Shown: positions 8,365 to 16,945, counted from the first letter of the stretch. The stretch: 64,000 nucleotides of DNA from Burkholderiaceae bacterium (GCA_027493945.1 JAOSJU010000002.1:248001-312000); one strand, 5' to 3'. Program-made: numbers and translations. The notes: generated by a model from the letters alone, not told the origin.

Positions 8365-11169
8365 ATGAAAACGCCGAACGACCCTTCGACCCGACGTGCC
8401 GAGATGCGCGCCATCCGCTGGCTGTCGCTCACGCACGCGTTCGGAATCGGCCTGTTCGCGCTGCTGATGGCCAGCTTCTTCTGGTACCTGCGCGAGGTCG
8501 AGGTCGACCAGCAGAAGCAGGCCCTCTATCGCGACGTGGCCAGCGCGCAGACCGCGCTGCGCCGCGAACTGCGCGACGACCAGGACGAGGTCGGCCTGGT
8601 CGCCGAAGAATGGATGACGCGCGCGCGCCGCAGCCCGGGCGCCGCCGCCAAGGCGGTCGAAGACTTCCTCGCGCGCCGCATGTCGGCGGTCTACGTGGCG
8701 CTGGTCGACGCCGACGGGCGGGTCCTGTGGTCGGGGCACGCCCGCGGCGTGGTGCCGATCGGCACGCGTGCGCGCGGGGCCTCGATCACCGACGCGGCCG
8801 GGGTCGAGGCGCTCGACGAGATCCGGCAACGCCAGCGGCCCGTGTTCACACGGCCCTTCTCAAGCCCCGCCAGCGACGTGCTGGTCGAACTGCACGCGCC
8901 GATCTACGACGACTCCGGCTTCACCGGGGCGGCGATCGTCGGCTACTCGCTGAACCGCATGCTCGGCGGCTCGCTGCTGCAGACGATCCGCGACCGCTAC
9001 CAGTTGTCGATCGTCGATCGCGACGGCAACAACCTGGTCAGCTCGTCGCTGTTCGAGATCGACCTCGCGCACCTGAGCTACGAGCTGCCGCTCGATCCGC
9101 CGGGCCACGGCGTGAGGCTGCGCGCCTTCGCGTACGACATGCAGCCGCACCTGATCGACCGCTCGCTGGTGGCGGCGGTCATCGGCCTGTCGCTGGCGAT
9201 CCTCGCCACGCTGATGATGCTCTGGCGTCACGCACGCCGGCGCCTGTTCGCCGAATACGAGCGCGACCGGCTGTTCACGCTGTCGCCCGACCCGCTGTGC
9301 GTGTTCGAGCTCGACGGCACGCTGGTGCGCGGCAACCCCGCGTTCGAAAGCGTGCTGGGCGCCGGCGAGCGGCGCCGGCGCATCGACCGCTGGGTGCACC
9401 CCGACGACCGCGTCCAGGTGACGACCGCATTGGCGCAGATCGCCGAGCCGGGCGCGAGCTCGGCGAGCTTCGAGGCGCGCTTTCGTGCGCGCGATCCGTC
9501 GCACGCGATCCGGTCGGGCACCGGCTTCGAGGCGGCGGGCGGCATGCCGACCGACGCGTCGGCGCCACCCACGGTGTGGCGCTGGCTGCACTGGTCGCTG
9601 CGCCGCGACGCCGACGCCGAAGCGCCGCGCCCGCTGCTCTACGCCGTGGCGCGCGACGTCACCGAGCGGCGCAACGCCGAGCTCGCGCTGGCGGCACAGA
9701 CCGCCTTCCGCGAAGCGATGGAAGACTCGATGCTCACCGGCATGCGCGCCTTCGACATGGACGGGCGCATCACCTACGTCAACCGCGCGTTCTGCCGGAT
9801 GGTCGGCTTCGAGGCGAGCGAACTGGTCGGCTCGCTGCCGCCCTACCCGTACTGGCCGCCCGGAAGCACCGAGGCCAACCACGAAAACCTGGCACGCGTG
9901 CTGCGAGGCGACATGCCTCCCAGCGGCTTCGAGGTGAAGGTCAGGCGCAAGGACGGCTCGCTGTTCGACGCGCGGATGTACGTCTCGCCGCTGATCGACC
10001 GCCGGGGCCGCCAGACCGGCTGGATGACCTCGATGACCGACGTCACCGAGCCCAAGCGCATCCGCGAGCAGCTGGCCGCGGCCCACGAGCGCTTCACCAC
10101 GGTGCTCGACGAGCTCGACGCGGCGGTGTCGGTGGTGGCGCGGCCGCTCGACGGCAGCGCCGACCACGCCGAACTGCTGTTCGCCAACCGCATGTACCGT
10201 CGGCTCTTCGGCGCCGACAGCCGCCGCCACGAATCGCTGCTCGCCACCCGCGACATCGATGTGCCCGACGGTCCGACCGAGATTTTCGACGCCACGCTCG
10301 GGCGCTGGTTCGAGGTGCGCAGCCGCCAGATCCGCTGGGTCGACGGCAGCGCGGTCGAGATGCTGGTGGCCACCGACGTCACGCGCCGGCGCGACATCGA
10401 GGAGCAGCAGCGCGAGCAGGAGCGCAAGCTGCAGCGCACCGCGCGGCTGGTGACGATGGGCGAGATGGCCTCGTCGCTCGCGCACGAGCTGAACCAGCCG
10501 CTCACCGCGATCGCCAACTACTGCATGGGCCTGTCGGCGCGCATCCGCGCGCGCGCGGCCGCCGGCGAGTCGATGCCGGCCGACGAGCTCCTCGCGCCGC
10601 TGACCAAGACCGCGGCGCAGGCGGCGCGCGCCGGTGAGGTGATCCGGCGCATCCGCAACTTCGTCAAGCGCAGCGAGCCCGAGCGGCGCCGCTGCGAGAT
10701 CGCCGCGATCGTCGCCGACGCGGTCGGGCTGGCCGAGATCGACGCGCGCCGTCTCGGCATCCAGGTGGTTACCGAAATGCCCGCCGAGCTGCCGCCGCTC
10801 TATGCCGATCCGATCCTCATCGAGCAGGTGCTGCTGAACCTGCTGAAGAACGGCATCGAGGCGATGCGCGACGCACCCGCCGATCGCCCGCGCGTGGTCA
10901 GGCTCGCGGTCGAGCTGGCCGACGGCCACGCCGAGTTCAGCGTCACCGACCACGGCAACGGACTGCCACGCGACGCGCGCGAACGGCTGTTCGAGCCCTT
11001 CTTCACCACCAAGGCCGAGGGCATGGGCATCGGACTGAACATCTGCCGCTCGATCGTCGAGTCGCACAAGGGCCGCCTGTGGGCCGAGAGCCCCGCGGCC
11101 GGCGGCTGCAGCTTCCGCTTCACGCTGCCGATGGCCTCCCGGGTACCCGCCGTCGCCGACACCGCCTGA
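8365..11169 (+). CDS. PAS-containing membrane sensor histidine kinase
   Basis: A 934-residue hybrid-free sensor kinase. The order is membrane helix 1 (about 18-40), a periplasmic sensing region (about 45-265), membrane helix 2 (about 268-290), at least two PAS domains and probably a third, a HisKA domain with phospho-acceptor His707 in SLAHELNQPLTAI, and a HATPase domain with NLLKNGIEAM and GMGIGLNICRSIVE. The HELNQPL box is typical of the FixL/DctS/TodS group, which pairs with LuxR-type regulators such as the next gene. The ATG at 8365 lacks an obvious ribosome site; a TACACT box at 8346-8351 may be a -10 element. Signal unknown, perhaps an organic acid. Confidence 0.9.
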   Translation: MKTPNDPSTRRAEMRAIRWLSLTHAFGIGLFALLMASFFWYLREVEVDQQKQALYRDVASAQTALRRELRDDQDEVGLVAEEWMTRARRSPGAAAKAVEDFLARRMSAVYVALVDADGRVLWSGHARGVVPIGTRARGASITDAAGVEALDEIRQRQRPVFTRPFSSPASDVLVELHAPIYDDSGFTGAAIVGYSLNRMLGGSLLQTIRDRYQLSIVDRDGNNLVSSSLFEIDLAHLSYELPLDPPGHGVRLRAFAYDMQPHLIDRSLVAAVIGLSLAILATLMMLWRHARRRLFAEYERDRLFTLSPDPLCVFELDGTLVRGNPAFESVLGAGERRRRIDRWVHPDDRVQVTTALAQIAEPGASSASFEARFRARDPSHAIRSGTGFEAAGGMPTDASAPPTVWRWLHWSLRRDADAEAPRPLLYAVARDVTERRNAELALAAQTAFREAMEDSMLTGMRAFDMDGRITYVNRAFCRMVGFEASELVGSLPPYPYWPPGSTEANHENLARVLRGDMPPSGFEVKVRRKDGSLFDARMYVSPLIDRRGRQTGWMTSMTDVTEPKRIREQLAAAHERFTTVLDELDAAVSVVARPLDGSADHAELLFANRMYRRLFGADSRRHESLLATRDIDVPDGPTEIFDATLGRWFEVRSRQIRWVDGSAVEMLVATDVTRRRDIEEQQREQERKLQRTARLVTMGEMASSLAHELNQPLTAIANYCMGLSARIRARAAAGESMPADELLAPLTKTAAQAARAGEVIRRIRNFVKRSEPERRRCEIAAIVADAVGLAEIDARRLGIQVVTEMPAELPPLYADPILIEQVLLNLLKNGIEAMRDAPADRPRVVRLAVELADGHAEFSVTDHGNGLPRDARERLFEPFFTTKAEGMGIGLNICRSIVESHKGRLWAESPAAGGCSFRFTLPMASRVPAVADTA

Positions 11170-11193
11170 AAACCTGTGTCATCCTTGCGCCCC

Positions 11194-11864
11194 ATGAGCA
11201 CCAGTCGTTCTCCCGAACCCGCGCATCTCGAGAGCCCGCCCGCCGGCGCCGCGGGCCTGGTCTACGTCGTCGACGACGACGAAGCGGTCCGCGACTCGAT
11301 GCGCTGGCTGCTCGAAGCCAACGGCTTCCGGTGAGCACCTTCGCCAGCGCCGAGGAGTTCCTGGCGCGCCTGCCCGACCCCGAGCCGGTCGCCTGCCTGC
11401 TGCTCGACGTGCGCATGCCCGGCATGTCGGGGCTCGAGCTGCACGAGGAGCTGGTGCGCCGCGGCTCGGCGCTGCCGCTGATCTTCATCACCGGCCACGG
11501 CGACGTGCCGATGGCGGTATCGCGGATGAAGAAAGGCGCGCACGACTTCCTCGAAAAACCGTTCAGCGACGTGCAGCTGCGCCAGCTGGTCACCGATTGC
11601 CTGGCCCGCGCGGCGGCCGCGCAGCGCGATTTGCACAGCGACCGCGACGCCAGCGTGCGCATCGAGCGGCTCACCGGGCGCGAGCGTCAGGTGCTCGAAC
11701 TGATTGTCGCCGGCCGGCTGAACAAGCAGATCGCCGACGACCCGGGCATCAGCATCAAGACGGTGGAAGCGCACCGCGCCAACATCATGGACAAGCTGGG
11801 CGCGCGCACCATGGCCGACCTGATGCGCATCGCGCTCAGGGCCGGCGCTTCGCGCGCGAACTGA
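11194..11864 (+). CDS. FixJ/LuxR-family response regulator (frameshifted)
   Basis: Partner of the upstream kinase. The receiver begins LVYVVDDDEAVRDSMRWLL, with the phospho-Asp in LLLDVRMPGMSG and the Lys in HDFLEKPFSD. A LuxR-type DNA-binding domain follows (LTGRERQVLELIVAGRLNKQ, then ISIKTVEAHRANIMDKLGA). The frame breaks at about 11331, where EANGFR runs into a stop; restoring one G in the GG before TGAGC gives EANGFRVSTFASAEEFL. The break is thus probably a lost base. It starts 24 bases after the kinase. Its 3' end overlaps the convergent tungstate regulator by 29 bases. Confidence 0.88.
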
Positions 11865-12852
11865 CCGGCTCGTAGCCCGGCGTGGAGCGAGCGCGCGTGC
11901 GCAGCGCGCGCACCAGCGCCTTCACCGCCGGCACCTCCGCCAGCGAGCGCGCGCCGCAGAGGTAGTACAGCTCGGTGCCCACCGGCACGAACGAGAGGCC
12001 GAACTGCGAGGCGGCGGCGCGCAGCCCGAAGCCGGCGTCGGCCGCGCCGGCGGCGACCGCCGCCGCCACCGCGAAGTGCGTGAACTCCTCGCGCTCGTAG
12101 CCGCGAATCTGCCGCGGCGCCAGGCCACGCTCGGCGATCAGGCGGTCGAACCAGGCACGCGTGGCCGCGCCGCGCTGGCGGTTCACGAAACGCAGCCCGG
12201 TGCGTGCGAGGTCCGCCACGTCTTGCACGCGCAGCGGATTGCCGCGCGCGACGATCAAGCCCTGCTCGCGCCGCATCACCGCTTCGACGAACAGCCGCGC
12301 GTCGCGAAACGGCGCCGGGCGCAGGCGCAGCGGCGGCAGCGGCTGCGGCAGGTGAAAGCCCGCCAGCTCGGCCTGCCCGGCCGCGAGGGCGGCCAGCGCA
12401 TGCTCGGAGCCCATGAAGCGCACGCCGATGCCGCCGGCCTCGTCGGCCGACAGCGCCTCCTGCAGCAGCAGGTCGTGACTGGCGGCCAGCCGCAGCGCCG
12501 GCGCCGCGGCAGCCCGCGGCAGCGCATCGAGCACCGCGGCCATTGCATCGGCCGGCCCGGCCAGCCGGCGCGCGGCCTCGCGCTCGAAGCGGGCGCCGGC
12601 GCGAGCCAGCGCCGCGCCGGCCTCGGTGAGGCGGCTGCCGTGCCCCTTGACGCGCTCGACCAGCGGCACCCCGAGCAGCCGCTCGGCGCGCACCAGCTTG
12701 CCCCACGCGTTGCGATAAGAAACTCCCAGTGCCGCGGCGGCCGCGCTGACCCGCGGCACGGCCTCCAGTTCGCACAACAGCCGCGCGAGCCCGGACAGGT
12801 CGAGCGACTCGTCGCCGACGTTCAACGCAATGCCATGAACGAGCCGAAGCAT
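11836..12852 (-). CDS. LysR/ModE-type HTH regulator with substrate-binding-like domain
   Basis: A 338-residue regulator with an N-terminal winged helix of the ModE/LysR sort (AAAAALGVSYRNAWGKLVRA, about residues 35-60) joined to a periplasmic-binding-protein-like sensor domain (about 110-320, PBP_like type). Proteins of this build are usually found next to molybdate or tungstate transporters. Here the gene is divergent from tupBCA with only about 50 bases between, so it most likely senses tungstate or molybdate and controls that operon. That role is inferred from context. The shared AT-rich spacer (12850-12900) is the likely operator region. Confidence 0.8.
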   Translation of the reverse strand: MLRLVHGIALNVGDESLDLSGLARLLCELEAVPRVSAAAAALGVSYRNAWGKLVRAERLLGVPLVERVKGHGSRLTEAGAALARAGARFEREAARRLAGPADAMAAVLDALPRAAAAPALRLAASHDLLLQEALSADEAGGIGVRFMGSEHALAALAAGQAELAGFHLPQPLPPLRLRPAPFRDARLFVEAVMRREQGLIVARGNPLRVQDVADLARTGLRFVNRQRGAATRAWFDRLIAERGLAPRQIRGYEREEFTHFAVAAAVAAGAADAGFGLRAAASQFGLSFVPVGTELYYLCGARSLAEVPAVKALVRALRTRARSTPGYEPVSSRAKRRP

Positions 12853-12899
12853 CGAAACTCCATATATGCAATCGAATTCCTATTGAATCATGCGGCTGC

Positions 12900-13619
12900 G
12901 TGATTGCCTATACTGTGGCGGTGTTTACGCAATCGCTCGTGCAGGCGATCGGCCTGCTCCAGTCCTTCGAGAGCGACGTCCTCGAGATCGTCGCGCTGTC
13001 GCTGCGCGTGAGCCTCACCGCCGTGACCATCGCCACGCTCATCGGGTTGCCGCTGGGCGCACTGGTAGCGGTCGCGCGGTTCCCCGGGCGAAGCGCCGCG
13101 GTGGTACTGCTGAACACCTTCATGGGTCTGCCGGCGGTCATCGTCGGCGTCACGGTCTACCTGCTGCTGTCGCGAAGCGGCCCGCTCGGCTCGCTCGGCC
13201 TGCTGTTCACCCCGTCGGCGATGATCGTCGCCCAGACCTGCCTCACGCTGCCGCTGATCGCCGCGCTTGCGCGCCAGACGGTCGAGGATGCCTGGCGCCA
13301 GCACGGCGAGACGCTGCGCTCGTTGCGCGTGCCGATGGCCGCGCGCGTGCGCGTGCTGCTGTGGGACTGCCGCTTCTCGCTGGTGGCCGTGGTGCTGGCG
13401 GGGCTCGGCCGGGCCATCTCGGAAGTGGGCGCGGTGATGATCGTCGGCGGCAACATCGACCGCGCCACGCGGGTGATGACCACTGCCATCGCGCTCGAGA
13501 TCAGCAAGGGCGACATGGCGCTGTCGATCGCGCTGGGCATCGTGCTGATGAGCCTCGTGCTCGCGCTCAACATCCTCGCCAGCGGCGTGCGCGCCGCGGC
13601 CATGCTGCGCCATGGCTGA
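12900..13619 (+). CDS. tupB: Tungstate ABC transporter permease
   Basis: Inner-membrane permease of a TupABC tungstate importer. About five to six membrane helices are visible, with the ABC-contact loop around EDAWRQHGETLRSLRVP and ISEVGAVMIVGGNI, both characteristic of TupB. The start is uncertain. GTG at 12900 opens the frame, but GTG at 12921 (VFTQSLVQAIG) fits family length better, and a TATACT box lies at 12909-12914. The last 8 bases overlap tupC, so the genes are translationally coupled. Confidence 0.88.
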   Translation: MIAYTVAVFTQSLVQAIGLLQSFESDVLEIVALSLRVSLTAVTIATLIGLPLGALVAVARFPGRSAAVVLLNTFMGLPAVIVGVTVYLLLSRSGPLGSLGLLFTPSAMIVAQTCLTLPLIAALARQTVEDAWRQHGETLRSLRVPMAARVRVLLWDCRFSLVAVVLAGLGRAISEVGAVMIVGGNIDRATRVMTTAIALEISKGDMALSIALGIVLMSLVLALNILASGVRAAAMLRHG

Positions 13620-14352
13620 GCCGCTGCTGCGCCTGCGCGCGGTGTCGTTCCGCCCCACCGGGCGCACGGTGCTCGACGATATCGACTTCGAATGGGACGA
13701 CAGCGTGCGCGTGTGCGCGCTGATCGGCCCCAACGGCGCCGGCAAGTCGGTGATGCTGCGCACCGCGCACGGCCTGCTCGAACCCGACTCGGGCGAGGTG
13801 CGCTTCGAGGGACGCCCGCCTCCCGGCAAGGGCCTGGCCTTCGAGGGACAGGCGCTCGTCTTCCAGCACCCGTCGCTGTTTCGCGGCAGCGTGCTGGAGA
13901 ACCTGCTTCTGGTGCCCGATCCGCGCGGCCGCTCGCGAGGCGACCGGCGCGAGCGCGCGCTGCAGATGCTCGACCGCGTGGGGCTGCGCTCGCTCGCCGG
14001 CGCGCCCGCGCTGAAGCTCTCCGGCGGCGAGCGCCAGCGACTCGCACTCGCCCGCGCCTGGCTCACCGAGCCGCGACTGATGCTGCTCGACGAACCCACT
14101 GCGAGCCTCGATCCATCGGCCACCGACCAGGTCGAGCAGCTGATCGGCGACATCCGCGCCAGCGGCTGCCAGGTGCTGATCGTCTCGCACAACCTGGGCC
14201 AGGCCGCCCGACTGGCCGACGAAGTGGTGTTCATCCATCACGGCCGGCTGCTCGAGCGCCAGCCCGCCGCCGCGTTCTTCGATCGTCCTCGCACCAGCGA
14301 GGCCCGCCACTTCCTTCAAGGAGCCCTGCCATGGCAACTGACCGCCGCCTGA
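13612..14352 (+). CDS. tupC: Tungstate ABC transporter ATPase
   Basis: ATP-binding subunit of the tungstate importer, 246 residues. Walker A is GPNGAGKS, the Q-loop lies in LVFQHPSLF, the signature is LSGGERQRLALARA, Walker B is LMLLDEPTASLD and the switch His is in IVSHN. It overlaps tupB by 8 bases and tupA by 22 bases. The gene order permease-ATPase-binding protein is unusual, since tupA is usually first. Function is well supported by its two neighbours. Confidence 0.9.
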   Translation: MAEPLLRLRAVSFRPTGRTVLDDIDFEWDDSVRVCALIGPNGAGKSVMLRTAHGLLEPDSGEVRFEGRPPPGKGLAFEGQALVFQHPSLFRGSVLENLLLVPDPRGRSRGDRRERALQMLDRVGLRSLAGAPALKLSGGERQRLALARAWLTEPRLMLLDEPTASLDPSATDQVEQLIGDIRASGCQVLIVSHNLGQAARLADEVVFIHHGRLLERQPAAAFFDRPRTSEARHFLQGALPWQLTAA

Positions 14353-15188
14353 CCCCACAACCGAGGAGACGCCTCGCCGCCCTCGCCGGCGCGATGCTGC
14401 TCGCCGCCGGCCTGGGCGCCGCCGGCGCCGCGCAGGCACAGACCTCGATCACCGTCGCGTCGACCACGTCGACCGAACAGTCTGGCCTGTTCAAGCACCT
14501 GCTGCCCGCGTTCGAGAGCAAGACCGGCATCCAGGTGAAGGTCGTCGCGGTAGGCACGGGCCAGGCGCTCGACATCGGCCGGCGCGGCGACGCCGACGTG
14601 GTCTTCGTGCACGACGCGAAGGCCGAGGAGAAGTTCATCGCCGAGGGCGCGGGCGTGAAGCGCTTCGAGGTGATGTACAACGACTTCGTGCTGGCGGGCC
14701 CGAAGAGCGACCCGGCGAAGATCGCCGGCGGCAAGGACATCCTCGAGGCGCTGCGCCGCATCGCGGCCGCGGGTGCCCCGTTCGCATCGCGCGCCGACCG
14801 CAGCGGCACGCACGCCGCCGAGCTGCGCTACTGGCAGGCCGCCGGCGTCGACCTCGCCCCCGGCAAGGGCAAGTGGTACAAGGAAACCGGCTCCGGCATG
14901 GGCCCGACGTTGAACACCGCCGCCGGCATGAACGCCTACGTGCTCACCGACCGCGGCACCTGGCTGTCGTTCAGGAACCGCGGCGACCTCGCGATCCTGG
15001 TCGAGGGCGACAAGCGGCTCTTCAACCAGTACGGCGTGATGCTGGTGAACCCGCAGAAGCACCCGCAGGTGAAGAAGGAAGCCGGCCAGAAGTTCATCGA
15101 CTGGCTGGTCTCGGCCGAAGGCCAGGCGACGATCGCCGGTTACAAGGTGAACGGCGAGCAGCTGTTCTTCCCGAACGCGGCGCATTGA
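14331..15188 (+). CDS. tupA: Tungstate-binding periplasmic protein
   Basis: Binding protein of the tungstate importer, 285 residues. A signal peptide (Arg-rich start, hydrophobic core AALAGAMLLAAGLGAAG, cleavage after AQA) is followed by VASTTSTEQSGLF, the TTS(T) anion-binding signature of TupA. Further landmarks are RRGDADVVFVHD, SRADRSGTHAAEL and YVLTDRGTW. ATG at 14331 has AAGGAG 7 bases upstream. It overlaps tupC by 22 bases. With tupB, tupC and the divergent regulator it forms a complete tungstate uptake system, which points to tungsten or molybdenum enzymes in this organism. Confidence 0.93.
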   Translation: MATDRRLTPQPRRRLAALAGAMLLAAGLGAAGAAQAQTSITVASTTSTEQSGLFKHLLPAFESKTGIQVKVVAVGTGQALDIGRRGDADVVFVHDAKAEEKFIAEGAGVKRFEVMYNDFVLAGPKSDPAKIAGGKDILEALRRIAAAGAPFASRADRSGTHAAELRYWQAAGVDLAPGKGKWYKETGSGMGPTLNTAAGMNAYVLTDRGTWLSFRNRGDLAILVEGDKRLFNQYGVMLVNPQKHPQVKKEAGQKFIDWLVSAEGQATIAGYKVNGEQLFFPNAAH

Positions 15189-15205
15189 GGATCGGGCGCG
15201 CGTGC

Positions 15206-15211
15206 TATACT
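15206..15211 (+). promoter_or_regulatory. -10 box of the tRNA-Arg gene
   Basis: TATACT stands 10 bases before the tRNA. A TTGAGG at 15185 could be the -35, but the spacer is short (15). Confidence 0.5.
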
Positions 15212-15221
15212 GCGCGGCTTA

Positions 15222-15298
15222 GCGCCCGTAGCTCAGTTGGATAGAGTACCTGGCTACGAACCAGGGGGTCGTGGGTTCGAATCCTGCCGGGCGCGCCA
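15222..15298 (+). tRNA. tRNA-Arg (ACG)
   Basis: A full 77-base cloverleaf with encoded CCA. The acceptor GCGCCCG pairs with CGGGCGC, the D arm is GCTC-AGTTGGATA-GAGT, the anticodon stem is CCTGG/CCAGG with loop CTACGAA (anticodon ACG, read with inosine), and the T arm is GTGGG-TTCGAAT-CCTGC with weaker pairing. It decodes CGU/CGC/CGA arginine codons. A terminator follows directly, then gene debris, which suggests the 3' end has served as an integration site; no second copy of the tRNA end was noticed. Confidence 0.97.
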
Positions 15299-15308
15299 GT
15301 CAAATCAA

Positions 15309-15335
15309 GGGGTTAGCTAGAGCTAGCCCCTTTCT
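15309..15335 (+). terminator. Intrinsic terminator after tRNA-Arg
   Basis: Stem GGGGTTAGCT / AGCTAGCCCC (one G-U pair) is followed by TTTCTCTTT. It ends the single-gene tRNA transcript. Confidence 0.85.
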
Positions 15336-15360
15336 CTTTCTGGCCGGGCCAACAGGCGCG

Positions 15361-15380
15361 GAATTACCCCGGGGTAATTC
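15361..15380. repeat. Perfect 20-bp palindrome
   Basis: GAATTACCCCGGGGTAATTC is perfectly self-complementary and lies between the tRNA terminator and the gene fragments. It may be a protein-binding site or a recombination scar. Confidence 0.6.
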
Positions 15381-15393
15381 GCCTCCGACGTGA

Positions 15394-15540
15394 GAGGTTC
15401 CTGCAGGTGCAGGCGCTCGAGGCCTCGGTGCATCGGTGATGGGCGCGTTCGACGAGGCGCGCACGGCGGAGTTGTTGCGCCTGCCGGCGAACGAGAAGGC
15501 CCTCTACCTGATGCCGGTCGGCCGCCGTGCGAGTCCCTGA
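15394..15540 (+). pseudogene. C-terminal fragment of a nitroreductase-family gene
   Basis: About 48 codons without a start. They read GARGLGASVMGAFDEARTAE, then a stretch ending LYLMPVGRR and a stop. This is the last part of a nitroreductase/SagB-type oxidoreductase: the GLGA...GAFD turn and the final LPxGxxxLYLMPVG strand. The rest of the gene is missing upstream, so it is a remnant. It lies between tRNA-Arg and an insertion-sequence fragment, in line with repeated insertion and loss here. Confidence 0.65.
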
Positions 15541-15731
15541 CCTGGCCTGCCGGGTGGGCGGTACGGGGCGCGCCGCATCCCGCCGTAGAGCTTCTTCCAG
15601 CGGCTGAAGGTCAGCGGCGAAATCCCGAGCCGGCGGATCAGCTCGGCCTCGGGCGTGCCCGCCTCGGCCTGGCGCAGGGCGGCTACGATCTGCTCGATCG
15701 AGAACCTGCGCCTCGTCACGTCGAACCACAT
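15504..15731 (-). pseudogene. IS3-family OrfA fragment
   Basis: The reading RRRFSIEQIVAALRQAEAG, followed by ELIRRLGISPLTFSRWKKLYGGM, is the helix-turn-helix of IS3/IS911-type OrfA transposase proteins. In intact elements a leucine zipper (ELKRLKELEEEN-like) comes next. Here the frame drifts into unrelated sequence and ends, and no OrfB is present. A truncated copy with no visible IS ends. It overlaps the end of the nitroreductase remnant on the other strand. Confidence 0.75.
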
Positions 15732-15754
15732 GCGTGCCTGCCTGCGTCCGCCGA

Positions 15755-15838
15755 TCAGCGCGAACCGTGCCGCCACAGGACGAAGACCAGCCAGAACACG
15801 GCAAGCAGGATGTAGAGATTCCAGTCGGCCCCTTGCAT
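15755..15838 (-). CDS. 27-residue single-helix membrane peptide
   Basis: The peptide MQGADWNLYILLAVFWLVFV, then a short basic end LWRHGSR. Nearly all of it is one membrane helix. GGAGGG stands 8 bases before the ATG, a better ribosome site than most genes here, so it may be translated. It may equally be the start of a membrane protein gene cut by the neighbouring IS3 fragment, which begins 24 bases downstream. Function unknown. Confidence 0.4.
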   Translation of the reverse strand: MQGADWNLYILLAVFWLVFVLWRHGSR

Positions 15839-16016
15839 CGCTCTTCCCTCCTCGCCCGAACGTGACCGGGCGCCATGTCGGCCCCAGGTCGAGCGTGGGC
15901 TCCGGGAGACGCGGCGCTGCGCAGCGACAGTCGGAACTTCCGTCGACCGATTGTCGCCAAAAATGCGCCGTTCGGCGGTCGAGCGACAGGAACTACGTCA
16001 CCCCGCGCCGACCGGG

Positions 16017-16634
16017 CTAGAAGTGCATCGACAGGCCGATCAGCGCCTCGCCTTGCGTGAAGGTGTCGCCCTTGATCGTGACCATGCAGCCGCCCGAGCA
16101 GAACAGGCCACCCTCGCTGTTCACGAGCGTGAAGTACGCGCGCGCCTCGAAGCGCAGCGCCACGTTCGCGGCAAGCGGCAACTGGTAGCCGAGGCCGAGA
16201 CTCATCGACGGGCGCCATTCGCTCGAGTAGCCGCTCGGGCCCGGGCTGAACTGCGTCGCCCCGAAACCGCCGGCCACGTAGGGGCCCCGGCCGATCGGAC
16301 CGCCGAAGAAGTTGGTGCCGCCGATGTGCAGGTAGGTCACCGAAATGGACCGGCCGTTCAGGGTCGCCGCCGCCGAGCCGGGCGGCGCGCCGACCTCGAA
16401 CTTCGAGCCCCGGTGTGAGACGAAGAACTGCACCTGGCGGCTGGCGTCCACCGCGAAGTCGAAGCTCGCAGCGATGCTGCCCGAGGCCTTCACGTCGATC
16501 GACTGTCCGGTGTCGACGTCGGTGAATCCGCCGGTGCTGCGATAGCCGCCGTAGAGCGTGATCGCGTTGTCGGCCGCGAGGGCAGCGAGGGGCGACATCG
16601 CGATCGCCGCAGCCAGGATCGTCATCGAACGCAT
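16017..16634 (-). CDS. Outer-membrane beta-barrel protein
   Basis: A 205-residue protein with a clear signal peptide (MTILAAAIAMSPLAALAA) and alternating hydrophobic/polar strands ending in the C-terminal Phe (ALIGLSMHF) typical of outer-membrane barrels. It resembles small OmpW/porin-like barrels; one Cys pair sits near residues 183-187. Ligand unknown. The start codon is immediately next to inverted-repeat element B: transcription from upstream must run through that element, and no Shine-Dalgarno sequence remains before either candidate ATG (16634 or 16625). Confidence 0.75.
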   Translation of the reverse strand: MRSMTILAAAIAMSPLAALAADNAITLYGGYRSTGGFTDVDTGQSIDVKASGSIAASFDFAVDASRQVQFFVSHRGSKFEVGAPPGSAAATLNGRSISVTYLHIGGTNFFGGPIGRGPYVAGGFGATQFSPGPSGYSSEWRPSMSLGLGYQLPLAANVALRFEARAYFTLVNSEGGLFCSGGCMVTIKGDTFTQGEALIGLSMHF

Positions 16635-16903
16635 TAGGGCCTGTTCACACTACGATCGTCCCCGCGTGAGTCCGAAAAAAGCGCGCAATCAAGGCGCAAA
16701 GCGCAGCCGTGGCGGGGCCACGGCGAGCATTTGCAACGCGGAGTGCGCGCTTTTTTCGCACTCACCCTCCGGGCCGGGGCCTGCCGGGCCGCCACACTTC
16801 GTTGCCGGCTCCTTGCGTGGCACCGCCACGCGCGTCGCCGGCGCCTCGTTTGGCGGCCCGGCAGGCCCCGGCGCGGGGACGATCGTAGTGTGAACAGGCC
16901 CTA
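16635..16903. repeat. Cloverleaf inverted-repeat element B (MITE-like)
   Basis: A 269-bp element with perfect 32-bp terminal inverted repeats (16635-16666 and 16872-16903). Two long stem-loops lie inside. The first has arms 16666-16687/16744-16765 (22 bp, one mismatch) enclosing hairpin 16706-16724. The second has arms 16773-16794/16851-16872 (22 bp, perfect) enclosing hairpin 16815-16831. The plan is the same as element A at 8067-8344, though the bases differ. TA stands at both borders (catTA / TAgtc), as expected for a TA target duplication. There is no coding capacity for a transposase. It separates egtD from the barrel gene and abuts the latter's start codon. Confidence 0.85.
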
Positions 16904-16945
16904 GTCGTCCGCGGATGATCGTCATCGGTTCATGGCCGCGTCGCT

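Noticed and set aside
15361-15380. The GAATTACCCC palindrome as an att site
   Set aside because: No second copy in a flanking position was seen; only part of it recurs by chance near 60353.
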